64,000 nt of DNA from Demequina globuliformis (GCF_000975155.1 NZ_BBRG01000001.1:541999-605998); one strand, 5' to 3'. Counted from the first letter of the stretch, positions 45,400 to 54,807 are shown. The notes: generated by a model not told the origin, from the letters alone. Made by a program: numbers and translations.

Positions 45400-45894
45400 C
45401 TAGGACTCCATACGGGCCGATGCCGCGGCAACCGCCGCTGCCGGGTCCAGCACGCTCACGTCGAGCGTCACACCATCCTCGTCCGCCGCGAGGGGCTCCA
45501 ACGTCGCATACTGCGAGTCCAGGAGCGCCACCCCAGCGAAGTGTCCTTCTTCAGCCAAGCGGCGCCTCACGCGCTCCTCAAGGACCGCCTGCGGCGCCGC
45601 GAGGTGCACAAACGTCACCTCGCCCACACCCGCCACAATGCGGTCGCGGTAGACGCGCCGCAGCGCCGAACACGCGATGACGGCACCGTCGCGCGCGGCC
45701 AGCCACTCAGCGACCCTGTCCAGCCACGGCCACCGGTCGTGGTCCGTGAGGGGCACGCCCGCAGCCATCTGAGCCACGGCATCGGCTCTGTGAAGGTCGT
45801 CCGCGTCCGCGAACTCCAAGCCACGCGCCTGTGCCAGGCCGCGAGCGACGGTCGACTTGCCGCATCCCGTCACTCCCATGACCACCACTCTCAT
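45400..45894 (-). CDS. gntK: gluconate kinase (gluconokinase)
   Basis: A 164-residue P-loop kinase that phosphorylates gluconate to 6-phosphogluconate for the pentose phosphate pathway. It has Walker A MGVTGCGKSTVA, DADDLHRADAVAQMAAGVPL (the substrate helix of the GntK family), CSALRRVYRDRI and a LID region RRLAEEGHFAG. The ATG at 45894 lies 8 bases after TAGGCT (45903-45908, minus), which overlaps the stop of the upstream permease gene. So it may have its own leaderless promoter as well as reading from the carbohydrate operon. Confidence 0.93.
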   Translation of the reverse strand: MRVVVMGVTGCGKSTVARGLAQARGLEFADADDLHRADAVAQMAAGVPLTDHDRWPWLDRVAEWLAARDGAVIACSALRRVYRDRIVAGVGEVTFVHLAAPQAVLEERVRRRLAEEGHFAGVALLDSQYATLEPLAADEDGVTLDVSVLDPAAAVAAASARMES

Positions 45895-45905
45895 AGGAAT
45901 CAAGC

Positions 45906-46925
45906 CTAGGGCTGCGGGTCCTCAGCTGGCGTCGCTCGCACCTCGGTCACCCCAGACGTCGTCGACAGTCCCTTCTTGCGCATGGCACGCGCGCGTTCGC
46001 CCGCGGACCTCAGGCGCGGGTTGACGTACTCGTCGATGCCAAAGTTCACCAGCGACAACGCCATGCCGAACACCGCGATGCATAACCCGGCAGGGATGTA
46101 CCACCACCAGAAGTCTGGGAAGGCGCCATTTTGCTGCGCCCAGAACAAGATCGTGCCCCAGTTGAGGTTGGTGATGGGGATGACGCCAATGAAGGCGAGC
46201 GTGGTCAAACCCAGAACGGCCGCCGTCACGGTGCCCACAAAACTGGAGGCAATGATCGCCGTGAGGTTGGGCAGCATCTCCACCGTAATGATCCGCAACA
46301 GCTTCTCGCCGTTCGCCCGTGCCGCCTGCACGAAGTCGCGGTTGCGCAGCGACATGGTCTGCGCGCGGAGCACTCGAGCGCCCCACGCCCACCCCGTAAT
46401 CGCGATGACAGCGGAGATCAACACAATGCTGGGATCGTCATATTGCGACGCGATGATGATCATCAGCGGCAAGCCAGGGATGACCAGGAACACGTTGGTC
46501 AACGCCGACAACGACTCCGACTTCCATCCCCGAACATAGCCCGCGGCGACCCCGACGAACACTGCCACAAACGTGGCCAGCACGCCCGCCACGAGGCCAA
46601 CCACAAGGACGCCCCTGGTGCCGTAGATGATCTGGCTGAACACGTCTTCACCCAGGTGCGTAGTGCCCAACCAATGCTCGGCCGACGGCGGCTGCTTGAG
46701 CGCGTCGTAGTCCTTTTCGAGGGGGCCGTAAGGAGCGATCAGCGGCGCGAAGATCGCCGCAATGGCGAACACCGCGATGATGATGAGGCCCGTGATGGAC
46801 TTGCCGTTGCGAAACATCGCGAAGGACTGACCGAAGCGCCGGACCGACGAGGGCCGACGAGGCTCCGTTGGCAGGCCCTCCCGAGCCTCGGAGTCCTCAT
46901 TGGTGGGGAAGTTCGACACAGTCAT
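45906..46925 (-). CDS. ABC transporter permease (DppC/OppC type)
   Basis: A 339-residue permease. Six membrane helices, a periplasmic-type N-terminal OppC segment (YGPLEKDYDALKQPPSAEHWLGTTHLGEDVFSQ, key pieces WLGTTHLGEDVFSQ) and the cytoplasmic EAA-like loop around VLRAQTMSLRNRDFVQAARA mark the family. The N-terminal ~35 residues are polar and the C-terminal ~40 are basic (GERARAMRKKGLS). It starts 3 bases after the preceding permease stop. The substrate is inferred from the GH3 gene to be an oligosaccharide, not a peptide. Confidence 0.93.
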   Translation of the reverse strand: MTVSNFPTNEDSEAREGLPTEPRRPSSVRRFGQSFAMFRNGKSITGLIIIAVFAIAAIFAPLIAPYGPLEKDYDALKQPPSAEHWLGTTHLGEDVFSQIIYGTRGVLVVGLVAGVLATFVAVFVGVAAGYVRGWKSESLSALTNVFLVIPGLPLMIIIASQYDDPSIVLISAVIAITGWAWGARVLRAQTMSLRNRDFVQAARANGEKLLRIITVEMLPNLTAIIASSFVGTVTAAVLGLTTLAFIGVIPITNLNWGTILFWAQQNGAFPDFWWWYIPAGLCIAVFGMALSLVNFGIDEYVNPRLRSAGERARAMRKKGLSTTSGVTEVRATPAEDPQP

Positions 46926-46928
46926 GAT

Positions 46929-47912
46929 TTACGACTCCATCATTCGGGTGCGAGGGTCAAGGATCGCGTGGACCACGTCCGCGAAGATGTTGGCGAGCAA
47001 CACGGCCATCGTGATCACGAGGAACAACCCCTGCATGAGCGGCCAGTCCTTGGCGTTGGTCGCATCGAGCAGCATCTTGCCAACGCCGGGGTAGCTGAAG
47101 ACAAGTTCGGTGACGAGCGTGCCGCCCACGATGAACCCGAGCGCAAGCGCGAAGCTCGACAACTGGGGCAGCACCGCGTTGCGAGCGGCGTACTTGCGCA
47201 AGACTCGGCGAGGCGCCAAGCCCTTGGCCTCAGCGACCGTGACGTAGTCCTCGTCGAGGACCGTGATCATCATGTTGCGCATGCCCAAGATCCACCCGCC
47301 CAGGGAGGCGAACACGATCGTGACGGCTGGCAGCGTCCCGTGCGCAATGACCTGGCCAATGAAGTCCCACGAGAGGTTCGGCACCGTGCCCTTGTCATAG
47401 GCGTGCGAGGCCGGGAACCACCCCAGTTGCGTGGAAAACACCGCAATAAAGATGAGCGCCATCCAGAAGTACGGAACGGTCGAGAAAAAGGTCGCGAAGG
47501 GAATGACGTAGTCGCCTCGGGAGCCGCGCTTCCAGCCAATGACGGACCCCATCAGGGTGCCGAGCGCAAAACTGATGATGGTCGACAGGCCCACCAGACC
47601 GAGCGTCCACGGCAAGGCCGTCGCGATCACATCGGACACGGGTGCGAGGCCCTTGGAAAACGACACCCCCAAATCCCCCGTCAAGAGCTGCCCCCAATAG
47701 TCAACGTATTGCTGCCACAGCGACTTGTCGGAGTCCAGCCCAAACAACGTCCGCAGAGAGTCGATGGCCTCGGGGTTGAAGTCTCCTTGGTGCTTCGCCA
47801 TATAAGCGGTGACGGGGTCGCCCTTCATGAAGCGAGGCAAGAAGAAGTTGATGGTGATGGCCGCCCATGCCGTAAAGGCGTAGAAGGCGGCGCGGCGCAG
47901 AATGAATCTCAC
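46929..47912 (-). CDS. ABC transporter permease (DppB/OppB type)
   Basis: A 327-residue permease. It opens with a membrane helix (RFILRRAAFYAFTAWAAITI) and DppB-like features: a ~90-residue periplasmic loop (EAIDSLRTLFGLDSDKSLWQQYVDYWGQLLTGDLGVSF, key piece LTGDLGVSF) and an EAA loop (LDEDYVTVAEAKGL). The GTG start at 47912 has AAGGAG about 9 bases upstream. It forms the second half of the membrane channel and is followed at once by the DppC-like gene. Confidence 0.93.
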   Translation of the reverse strand: MRFILRRAAFYAFTAWAAITINFFLPRFMKGDPVTAYMAKHQGDFNPEAIDSLRTLFGLDSDKSLWQQYVDYWGQLLTGDLGVSFSKGLAPVSDVIATALPWTLGLVGLSTIISFALGTLMGSVIGWKRGSRGDYVIPFATFFSTVPYFWMALIFIAVFSTQLGWFPASHAYDKGTVPNLSWDFIGQVIAHGTLPAVTIVFASLGGWILGMRNMMITVLDEDYVTVAEAKGLAPRRVLRKYAARNAVLPQLSSFALALGFIVGGTLVTELVFSYPGVGKMLLDATNAKDWPLMQGLFLVITMAVLLANIFADVVHAILDPRTRMMES

Positions 47913-47917
47913 GTGCG

Positions 47918-48727
47918 TCAGCTCCTTGAACTCGCCGGACCGGACGGGTCCGCGAAGTGCTTGTCGGGATCCGGAGAGGCGTCCCGCAGTGCGCGCGTGT
48001 ACTCGTGCTGCGGGTTCAAAATCACGTCATCAGAGGGGCCGCGCTCCACCACGACGCCGTGGTGGAGGACCATGATCTCGTCAGAGAAGTGGCGAGCGGT
48101 GGCGAGGTCGTGCGTGATGTAGAGCACGCCCAAGTTGGACTCTCGCTGAAGATCGGCGAGCAGGTTGAGCACCCCGAGGCGGATGGAGACGTCCAGCATT
48201 GACACCGGCTCGTCGGCAATCAGAAGCTCGGGACGCGACGCCAGCGCGCGAGCAATCGCGACGCGCTGGCGCTGCCCTCCAGACAGTTCGTGGGGGCGGC
48301 GGTCAATGACAGCGTCGGGCTCCAGGCGCACGCGCGTCAACAATGACCGCACCTCGTCATCCACGCGGTCACTCGGGACAACCTTGTCCAGCCGCAACGG
48401 GCGCTCAAGGTGGTGGCGGATCGTGTGATACGGATTCAGGGACGCGAACGGATCCTGGAAAACCATGCGGACTCGTTGCCGGTAGGCCCGCAGGCCCTTG
48501 CCGCGCTTGGGGATGGGAGCCCCGTCCAACAGGACTTCTCCCGTGGTCTCGCGTTCCAGTTGCGTGAGGATCTTCGCGATCGTGGATTTTCCAGAGCCTG
48601 ACTGCCCTACCAGCGCGATCGTTTGGCCGGAGGTCAGGGTGAAGGACACGTCATCCAGCGCGAGCATATCGCCGGCGCCCCTGACCTTGTACTGCTTGGT
48701 GACGTGGCGGAAGTCGAGGGTGGTCAT
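47918..48727 (-). CDS. ABC transporter ATPase (DppF/OppF type)
   Basis: A 269-residue nucleotide-binding subunit. Walker A VGQSGSGKST, signature LSGGQRQRVAIARALA, Walker B LLIADEPVSMLDVS and the switch His in YITHDLATARHFS are all intact, so it is a working ATPase. The end (NPQHEYTRALRDASPDPDK) is the short oligopeptide-transporter C-terminal domain, but it is truncated relative to most OppF proteins. The ATG overlaps the preceding ATPase stop (ATGA). Confidence 0.94.
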   Translation of the reverse strand: MTTLDFRHVTKQYKVRGAGDMLALDDVSFTLTSGQTIALVGQSGSGKSTIAKILTQLERETTGEVLLDGAPIPKRGKGLRAYRQRVRMVFQDPFASLNPYHTIRHHLERPLRLDKVVPSDRVDDEVRSLLTRVRLEPDAVIDRRPHELSGGQRQRVAIARALASRPELLIADEPVSMLDVSIRLGVLNLLADLQRESNLGVLYITHDLATARHFSDEIMVLHHGVVVERGPSDDVILNPQHEYTRALRDASPDPDKHFADPSGPASSRS

Positions 48728-49578
48728 TGCGCTTCCTCCTCGCGCTGAGTGCCACGGATAAAGTCGCCGCGTTCGCCCGTGAGGCTCGGGAACGAGTCAA
48801 GGAGGCGGCGCGTGTACTCATGCTCGGCGTGGTGATAGATCGACTCCGCTGAGGCGAGCTCGACGATGACGCCGTCCTTCATGACGGCGATGCGGTCGGA
48901 GATCTCAAGCAAGAGCGGGAGGTCGTGGGTAATGAAGATCACGGAGAATCCGAGTTCTTCACGCAGCTGCGAGATCTGGGTCAAGATCTCCCGCTGCACC
49001 AGCACGTCGAGCGCCGTCGTCGGTTCATCCATGATCATGAGTTGTGGGCGCAGCGCCATGGCCATCGCGATCATGACCCGCTGGCGCATGCCACCGGACA
49101 ACTCGTGTGGATAGGAGCGGTAGCGGTCACGCCCCACTCCCACCAGGTCGAGAAGATGGCGCGCTTCCTCGAGCCGCTCGGCACGCCTCATGGCCGGCCT
49201 GTGCGTGGTGAAGACGTCGTCCAACTGGTCTCCCACGCGCGCAACCGGGTTGAGCGAGTTCATGGCGCCTTGGAAGACCATCGACACCTTGTCCCACCGG
49301 AACGCACGGATCTGCGCCGCGTCGAGGGTGTTGAGGTCAATGTCCTCGCCAGCCTCATCGTGAAAGACGGTATGACCGGACGTGATGACCGCTGGCGGCT
49401 TGAGGAGACGTTGAATGCCGTACGCGAGGGTGGTTTTGCCGCAGCCGGACTCGCCCGCGAGCCCGAGGATCTCTCCACGGCGCAATTCAAGTGAGACGTG
49501 GCTGACCGCCTCAACGGGCGGGTCAACGTCGTACACGACGCTGAAGTCCGTCACGGTCAGCAAGGTGTCGGTGGTCAC
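48724..49578 (-). CDS. ABC transporter ATPase (DppD/OppD type)
   Basis: A 284-residue nucleotide-binding subunit with Walker A AGESGCGKTT, signature ELSGGMRQRVMIAMAMA, Walker B LMIMDEPTTALDV and the His of FITHDLPLLLEIS. GTG at 49578 is preferred because AGGAAGG precedes it by 5 bases; the frame extends to a GTG at 49599 with no ribosome-binding site. A 17-bp hairpin separates it from the binding-protein gene upstream. Confidence 0.93.
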   Translation of the reverse strand: MTTDTLLTVTDFSVVYDVDPPVEAVSHVSLELRRGEILGLAGESGCGKTTLAYGIQRLLKPPAVITSGHTVFHDEAGEDIDLNTLDAAQIRAFRWDKVSMVFQGAMNSLNPVARVGDQLDDVFTTHRPAMRRAERLEEARHLLDLVGVGRDRYRSYPHELSGGMRQRVMIAMAMALRPQLMIMDEPTTALDVLVQREILTQISQLREELGFSVIFITHDLPLLLEISDRIAVMKDGVIVELASAESIYHHAEHEYTRRLLDSFPSLTGERGDFIRGTQREEEAQ

Positions 49579-49621
49579 TGGGGCCTTCCTGGAGTTCACG
49601 GGAGGGAGAGCAAAGGGGTGG

Positions 49622-49662
49622 CGCTGAGGTGGGGCGGGACACCGCCCCGCCCCACCTCAGCG
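49622..49662 (-). terminator. intercistronic hairpin after the binding-protein gene
   Basis: Perfect 17-bp arms (49622-49638 and 49646-49662; the arm begins CGCTGAGGTGGGGCGG) with a 7-base loop, 6 bases past the stop of the binding-protein gene and inside the operon. Such hairpins commonly stop part of the transcription and protect the upstream message, giving more binding protein than ATPase and permease. Confidence 0.8.
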
Positions 49663-49667
49663 AGAGA

Positions 49668-51362
49668 TCAGCTCGCGGGCTCGAGGCTCGTGAGGATCAT
49701 GACCGCACCCGGCATTGTGGGGTTCGGGTCTGCATACGGGTCGTCCGCGGAGGGCCAACCCACGTAGTTGCGGGTGTTGTACTCCACCAGCGAGGGTCGC
49801 GTTCCCACACCAATGGTGGGCACCTCATCCACGTAGATCTTCTCGATCGTGGCCAACGCGGCGTCACGGTCGGCGTCCTCCTGAGCGTTCGAGTAGTCGT
49901 TGAGCGCTTCGGTGACCTCAGCGTTGTCGAACCGGCCAAAGTTGTTGTTGGCGGGCTCACCCATCGGGACCAGCCAGTCCTGGCTCATCATCGACTTGTA
50001 CATGTCGTAGGGAGTCAGGCCACCGTCGGTCCAGTGCAAAATCGCGTCGAAGTCTCCGATGGACTTGTTGTTCCACCACGTGTCCGCGTCGGGCGTGTCG
50101 ACCATCGCCTCGACACCGAGCGCTGCGACCTCGTCGGAGATCAACGAGATGCCGGTGACGTAGTCGTTCCAGCCCTGGGGAACCGACAGTGTGAAGGTCA
50201 CTTCCTCGCCATCGGGATCCATGAGGGTCTCGCCCTCCCAGGTGTAACCGGCGTCCTCGAGGACCTGGCGTGCGCCGTCAACGTCGACCTCGTAGTTAGC
50301 GCCCTGGTAGTCGGGAGCAATGTAAGAGTCACCGACCGGCGTCGGCAGTCCCGTGACCGACGTGAGTTCGGGCACGCCGCCCTCACGCGCAATCTCCGCG
50401 TGCTTGGCGCGGTCAACGACCATGTTCACCGCCGTACGGAACGCCACGTCGTTGAAGGGCTTCTCCTCCAGGTTCATGTACATGGTGTCGATCGCGAGGC
50501 CCGCGGCTGCCCAATAGACGTTGTTCTCGTCTTTGTCGAGGTAGGCGGACTGCACGTTGGGAATGAAGGCCTGCGCCCAGTCGGCGTCACCGGTGGCGAG
50601 CGCAGTGGTCAAGGCGGTGTTGTCGTTGTAGGACACGTAGTACAGCGTGGGAACGGCGAGTTCGCCGCCCCAGTAGTCGTCACGCGCGTCCAGTTGCACC
50701 GACTCCGTCGAGAAGCTAGTGAGCGTGTACGGCCCGGTGCCGACGGGTTCGAGGAACGGGTCGGTCGCCGGGTCTTCGACGCTTTCGTACACGTGCTGAG
50801 GGACGATGAGCTTCATTAGGACCTTGTCCTGCTTCACGTACATCGGCTCTGCGAAGGTCAACGTGACGGTGTTGCCGTCCTGGGCCACGCTTTGCAGGCC
50901 CAACGCAGCGGTGTCGAGCTCGGGGTGGTCCAGGAACAACTGGTAGGTGAAGGCGATGTCCTCCGCAGTGAACTCTTCGCCGTCACTCCAGGTGACTCCT
51001 TCACGCGCGGTGACCGTGACCGACGTGGTGTCGTCCGACCACTCAATAGATTCCGCCAGCCATGGCGTCACTTCCGCGGTGGGGTCAATCGTGTTGACCT
51101 GCGCCAGTGGCTCCAACAGCGCGTTGATGTACCCCAGCTTGAGGCCGGATGAGTCGCCGACCCAGGGGTTGTTCGACTCGGTTGCGATCGCGCCATCGGG
51201 CTTCGCGATCGTGAGCGGAGCGCCCGAGGCCGGTGCGGCTTCACCGCCACCGGTCCCTGTTGCACTCGGATCGGATTCGGGGTTGTCGTTGCCGCTGCAC
51301 GCGGTGAGCGTCAGCGCGGTGGCCATACTGAGAGCCACCATCGAGGACTTCTTCATCCTCAT
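49668..51362 (-). CDS. extracellular solute-binding lipoprotein (SBP family 5)
   Basis: A 564-residue lipoprotein. The lipobox LTAC puts the lipidated Cys at 22, followed by an acidic, Gly-rich linker (NDNPESDPSATGTGGG). The SBP_5 family marks are LTIAKPDGAIA at the start, the TPWLAESIEWSDDTTSVTVT region (piece WLAESIEW) and WSDGEEFTAEDIAFTYQL. The family serves peptides but also cello- and gluco-oligosaccharides, and the GH3 gene argues for sugar. Two ATGs lie at 51362 and 51356; AGGAGG is 5 bases before the first. It is separated from the downstream ATPases by a hairpin. Confidence 0.94.
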   Translation of the reverse strand: MRMKKSSMVALSMATALTLTACSGNDNPESDPSATGTGGGEAAPASGAPLTIAKPDGAIATESNNPWVGDSSGLKLGYINALLEPLAQVNTIDPTAEVTPWLAESIEWSDDTTSVTVTAREGVTWSDGEEFTAEDIAFTYQLFLDHPELDTAALGLQSVAQDGNTVTLTFAEPMYVKQDKVLMKLIVPQHVYESVEDPATDPFLEPVGTGPYTLTSFSTESVQLDARDDYWGGELAVPTLYYVSYNDNTALTTALATGDADWAQAFIPNVQSAYLDKDENNVYWAAAGLAIDTMYMNLEEKPFNDVAFRTAVNMVVDRAKHAEIAREGGVPELTSVTGLPTPVGDSYIAPDYQGANYEVDVDGARQVLEDAGYTWEGETLMDPDGEEVTFTLSVPQGWNDYVTGISLISDEVAALGVEAMVDTPDADTWWNNKSIGDFDAILHWTDGGLTPYDMYKSMMSQDWLVPMGEPANNNFGRFDNAEVTEALNDYSNAQEDADRDAALATIEKIYVDEVPTIGVGTRPSLVEYNTRNYVGWPSADDPYADPNPTMPGAVMILTSLEPAS

Positions 51363-51459
51363 GTCTTCCTCCTAGAAGAGCGGACCGGCCGTGCCGGTGC
51401 TGTGAGTGGGTCGGCTCGCCGTCGTTGGCGAACCGTTCTGGCTGAACCTCATGAGGCCG

Positions 51460-53916
51460 TCAGCGCGCTCTACCCAGGGAGACGTCAATGACTCCCCGAA
51501 TATCGCGTACTGACCTCCCCGTGTGCAGGCGGTAGACGCCCTCCGGCAGCACCCATGCGTGCTGCCGCACATCCCATGTTTCGAGCGCACGGCGCGGGAT
51601 ACGCACCGTGACGCCCTTCTTCTCGCCGGGCTCGACGGCGACGGCGGCGTGCCCCCCGAGCCAGCGTGCCGGCCTGTCGTCCTCGCTCGGCGGCGCCTCG
51701 ATGTAGACCTGAACAACTTCGCGGCCAGGGCGCGACCCCACGTTGGTGACGGTCACATCCAGGTCAATTCCGCCGTCGGTCACCCGGGCCTGCCCCACGT
51801 GGTGTTCCCAGCGGGTCCATCCCAACCCGAACCCGAACTCGGCCGCCGGGCTCGCGCCCGAGCGCTCCCAGCCCCGGTACCCCACATGCACGCCGTCGCG
51901 GTACTCGACCACGCCATCAGTCGGGCGCGCGTGGGGTACCGGGACATCTTCATCGCGCGCAGGCAGCGTCCACGGGAGGCGTCCGGACGGCTCCACGTCA
52001 CCAGCCAGCACATCCGCAAGCGCGTGGCCGGCTTCTTGGCCGGGGAACCATGCCCACACCACGGTGCTGGCCTGCTCCAGCCACGGGAGCAGCACCGGCG
52101 CACCGGCGTTGACGACGACGACCGCATCGGGAACCTCGGCGAGCACGCGCGCCACGAGCTCATCCTGACGGCCAGGCAACGCGAGCGTCACGCGGTCCCA
52201 ACCCTCGGACTCGCATTCTTCATTGGTCCCCACCACGACCACTGCAAGGTCGGCTGCCTTCGCGGCAGCGACGGCGTCTGCGATCTCCTGCTCGTCGCTA
52301 CGACGCGGCAACGCGTGGCGGATCTCGGCTCTGACCATGCGTCCGTACCCTGCCGCGTCGATGACCTGGTGTCGGGAGACGATGCGCGCGGCACGGGGAG
52401 CGTCAACGGTCACCTCCGCGGGGGCGCCGTGGGGGGTGTTGACCGATGAGTCGAGGACGCAGTCCACGCCAACGCGGCGCGTACCAACGGACGTTTGGGT
52501 GCCGTCAATGTGCGTCTCGTGGATGCCCACGGTGCCGACGGATAGGACGTGGACGCCCGGCTCCACCAGATCCACGGTCGCGGACAGTTCCACGTCCACT
52601 GCCGAGTCGGGAATGTCCCGTAGCCACCCGTCGTGCGCGTCGAGAGTGTCTTCACGCACGGTAGCCCCGCGGGCGTCCAACCATGTGACGCGCAGGCCCT
52701 GAGGTACCCGGGTGGCGATGTCGAGCGCGGGGGCAAAGGCGCGGGGGTCCCCACCCCTCTCGCTCACAATCGACGCTCCTGGCCACCGCTGCGTGAGCCC
52801 TTCGAGTGGTGTGACCACGTGCGCGGGGTGCACTGTCGACGAGCCGCCACCCAACACGTGGGGGCGCTCGGCATTGGCACCGATGAGCGCGATGCTCGCG
52901 GGGGCACCGCGGTCCCACGGGGCGCCGCATTCTGGTGCGCGCAAGACCACCATGGCGCGGGCCGCCGCAACGCGCGCGAAACGGCGCAAGTCCACGCCTG
53001 CTGGCTCGCGGGGCTCGGGCTCGAAACCTCCCACGCGGTCCGCCAGCAGCAGTACTCGCGCGACTTTGTCGTCGATGTCGCTCTCGGTGACCTCTCCTTC
53101 ATGGACCGCGTTCAGCAGCCCGTCTGCCCACGGCCCGCCGGGGCCGGGCATGACGAGGTCAAGGCCGCCGGTGGCGGCTTCGACAGCCCGGCGCGTTGCC
53201 TCCCAGTCGGAAACCAAGACGCCGTCGAAGCCGAGCTCATCGCGCAGGACGTCGACATTGAGGTGACGATGCTCGGTCATAGGTGCGCTCTCAGCGCCGT
53301 CATCCACGCCGTTGTACGCCGCCATCAGCGACCACACGCCGGCATGGATCGCGGCTTCGAACGGAGCGAGGTAGACCTCACGGAGCGCGCGCTCGTCCAC
53401 GCGGGAGACCATCGTCGTGCGGTCAGTCTCGGAGTCGTTGGCGACGTAGTGCTTCATGCACGCGGCCACGCCCGCGTCCTGGATGCCGTTGACGAGCGCC
53501 GCGCCTACGTCTGCGGTCAGCAACGGGTCTTCGGAGAAGCATTCGAAGTGCCGCCCACCCACGGGCGTGCGCTGGATGTTCACCTGGGGAGCAAGCACCA
53601 CGTCGACTCCGTGCGCGCGGGCCTCCTGCGCAAAGGCGGCGCCAACCTCGTAGGCAAGCTCGGTGTCCCACGCAGCCGCGATTCCCGACGGGGTCGGCAA
53701 CAGGATGGACGTCTCGCCCTCGACCTCTCCGATTCCCCGCACGCCCACGGGGCCGTCGGAGAACGTGATGGAACGCATTCCGATCTCTGGCAGAGCGATC
53801 AGGCGCCACATGGTCGCGCCGGTGAGCAGTTCCACCTTGCGCTCAAGGGGCAGGCGCTGGGCAAGCGCGCGGCAGCCATCGAGAGTGTCACTCGTTGGCT
53901 CGGACGTCGTCGTCAC
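51460..53916 (-). CDS. GH3 family beta-glycosidase
   Basis: An 818-residue cytosolic enzyme (no signal peptide). It begins with a GH3 TIM barrel with KHYVANDSETDR and nucleophile Asp237 in VLVSDWEA. A GH3_C domain follows (LIGANAERPHVLGGGSSTV). An inserted beta domain near 405-545 (WLDARGATVREDTLDAHDGW) is probably PA14, and a C-terminal fibronectin-III-like domain carries DVTVTNVGSRPGREVVQVYI. GTEECESEGWD (actual NEECESEGWD) carries the acid/base-region Glu. The beta-glucosidase/xylosidase specificity is not readable. GTG at 53916 has GAGGAG 6 bases upstream. It is the first gene of the operon, with the transporter genes behind it, and is divergent from the TetR regulator. Confidence 0.93.
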   Translation of the reverse strand: MTTTSEPTSDTLDGCRALAQRLPLERKVELLTGATMWRLIALPEIGMRSITFSDGPVGVRGIGEVEGETSILLPTPSGIAAAWDTELAYEVGAAFAQEARAHGVDVVLAPQVNIQRTPVGGRHFECFSEDPLLTADVGAALVNGIQDAGVAACMKHYVANDSETDRTTMVSRVDERALREVYLAPFEAAIHAGVWSLMAAYNGVDDGAESAPMTEHRHLNVDVLRDELGFDGVLVSDWEATRRAVEAATGGLDLVMPGPGGPWADGLLNAVHEGEVTESDIDDKVARVLLLADRVGGFEPEPREPAGVDLRRFARVAAARAMVVLRAPECGAPWDRGAPASIALIGANAERPHVLGGGSSTVHPAHVVTPLEGLTQRWPGASIVSERGGDPRAFAPALDIATRVPQGLRVTWLDARGATVREDTLDAHDGWLRDIPDSAVDVELSATVDLVEPGVHVLSVGTVGIHETHIDGTQTSVGTRRVGVDCVLDSSVNTPHGAPAEVTVDAPRAARIVSRHQVIDAAGYGRMVRAEIRHALPRRSDEQEIADAVAAAKAADLAVVVVGTNEECESEGWDRVTLALPGRQDELVARVLAEVPDAVVVVNAGAPVLLPWLEQASTVVWAWFPGQEAGHALADVLAGDVEPSGRLPWTLPARDEDVPVPHARPTDGVVEYRDGVHVGYRGWERSGASPAAEFGFGLGWTRWEHHVGQARVTDGGIDLDVTVTNVGSRPGREVVQVYIEAPPSEDDRPARWLGGHAAVAVEPGEKKGVTVRIPRRALETWDVRQHAWVLPEGVYRLHTGRSVRDIRGVIDVSLGRAR

Positions 53917-53969
53917 TGCGGGCTCCTCGTCATCGGGGAAACCGACCCTGGTGGTCGTGTTGCGGACTA

Positions 53970-53991
53970 ACTTACAATGCAGTCAGTAAGT
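53970..53991. promoter_or_regulatory. inverted-repeat operator between GH3 and tetR genes
   Basis: ACTTAC-N10-GTAAGT (53970-53975 and 53986-53991), with a further AAGTAAGT next to it, sits 54 bases before the GH3 start. The size and A/T-rich half-sites suit a TetR dimer. It is the likely site of the divergently coded regulator. Confidence 0.6.
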
Positions 53992-54130
53992 AAGTGCAAA
54001 CTCGCGGGATTCGATACCGTTTCGTGACCTGACGACCAGCGCGTACCCTCCCAGGAGGTGCCGTCCTAGACTCGGGACCTGCGGCCCGCGGCTACAGCCA
54101 CGAGCGACAACCATTGCGACAAGGACGACC

Positions 54131-54766
54131 ATGGCGACCAGACGACAACTCCCCCCGCGACCCGAAACGGCTGCGCGGCGCCGGGAGATTCTGGCCGCGG
54201 CGCTCGAGATCTTTGGGGCCAAGGGGTACAAGAACGGGCCGCTCGCCGAGATCGCGGAGCAGGTCGGCATGACCCATGCGGGCATCCTTCACCACTTTGG
54301 ATCCAAAGATCGCCTTCTCGTGGAGGTGCTGCGCTACCGCGACGAATCCGACGTCGAGGGTCTCGAGGACCAGCACATCCCCGACGGGATCGAACTTTTC
54401 CGTCACCTCATCCGGACGGCCTTCGCCAACGAGGCGCGCCCCGGAATCGTGCAGGCCTACGCCGTCTTGTCCGCAGAGTCCGTCACCGACGGCCACCCGG
54501 GCCGCGACTACTTCGAGGAGCGCTACCGCGTGCTTCGAGCAGAGATCGTCGAGGCGTTCACCGTCGTGTGCCGCGATCGCGGGATCGACGATGCGCAGCT
54601 GGTTGACCGCGCGGCCGCGTCGATCCTCGCCGTGATGGACGGATTGCAAGTGCAGTGGCTCCTGGACCCCACCCAAGTCGAGCTGGCAGAAACCAGCGCG
54701 TTTGCGATCGAGGCAATCGCCCTGCAGGCCCTGTCCCCGCGACCCTCGCCGTTCGACGCCGAGTGA
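54131..54766 (+). CDS. TetR-family transcriptional regulator
   Basis: A 211-residue repressor. The N-terminal helix-turn-helix (residues ~14-65) carries RREILAAALEIFGAKGYKNG, then IAEQVGMTHAGILHHFGSKDRLL, the classical TetR DNA-binding helices. The C-terminal ~140 residues form the ligand-binding and dimer domain. The divergent neighbour is the GH3 operon and an operator lies between, so the regulator probably controls it, with an oligosaccharide or product as effector. The ATG at 54131 has AAGGA 5 bases upstream; TAGACT near 54068 may be its -10. Confidence 0.93.
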   Translation: MATRRQLPPRPETAARRREILAAALEIFGAKGYKNGPLAEIAEQVGMTHAGILHHFGSKDRLLVEVLRYRDESDVEGLEDQHIPDGIELFRHLIRTAFANEARPGIVQAYAVLSAESVTDGHPGRDYFEERYRVLRAEIVEAFTVVCRDRGIDDAQLVDRAAASILAVMDGLQVQWLLDPTQVELAETSAFAIEAIALQALSPRPSPFDAE

Positions 54767-54807
54767 CTGCCGCCACGGAGGTCCTGGTGCCCAGCGCTAC
54801 CGCACGG

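Noticed and set aside
46131..48122. 663-codon plus-strand frame
   Set aside because: Antisense to two clear permease genes and part of an ATPase gene; Arg/His/Asp-rich and without motifs. The minus-strand proteins have complete family signatures.
49629..50819. 396-codon plus-strand frame
   Set aside because: Antisense to the binding-lipoprotein gene, which has a lipobox and a ribosome-binding site.
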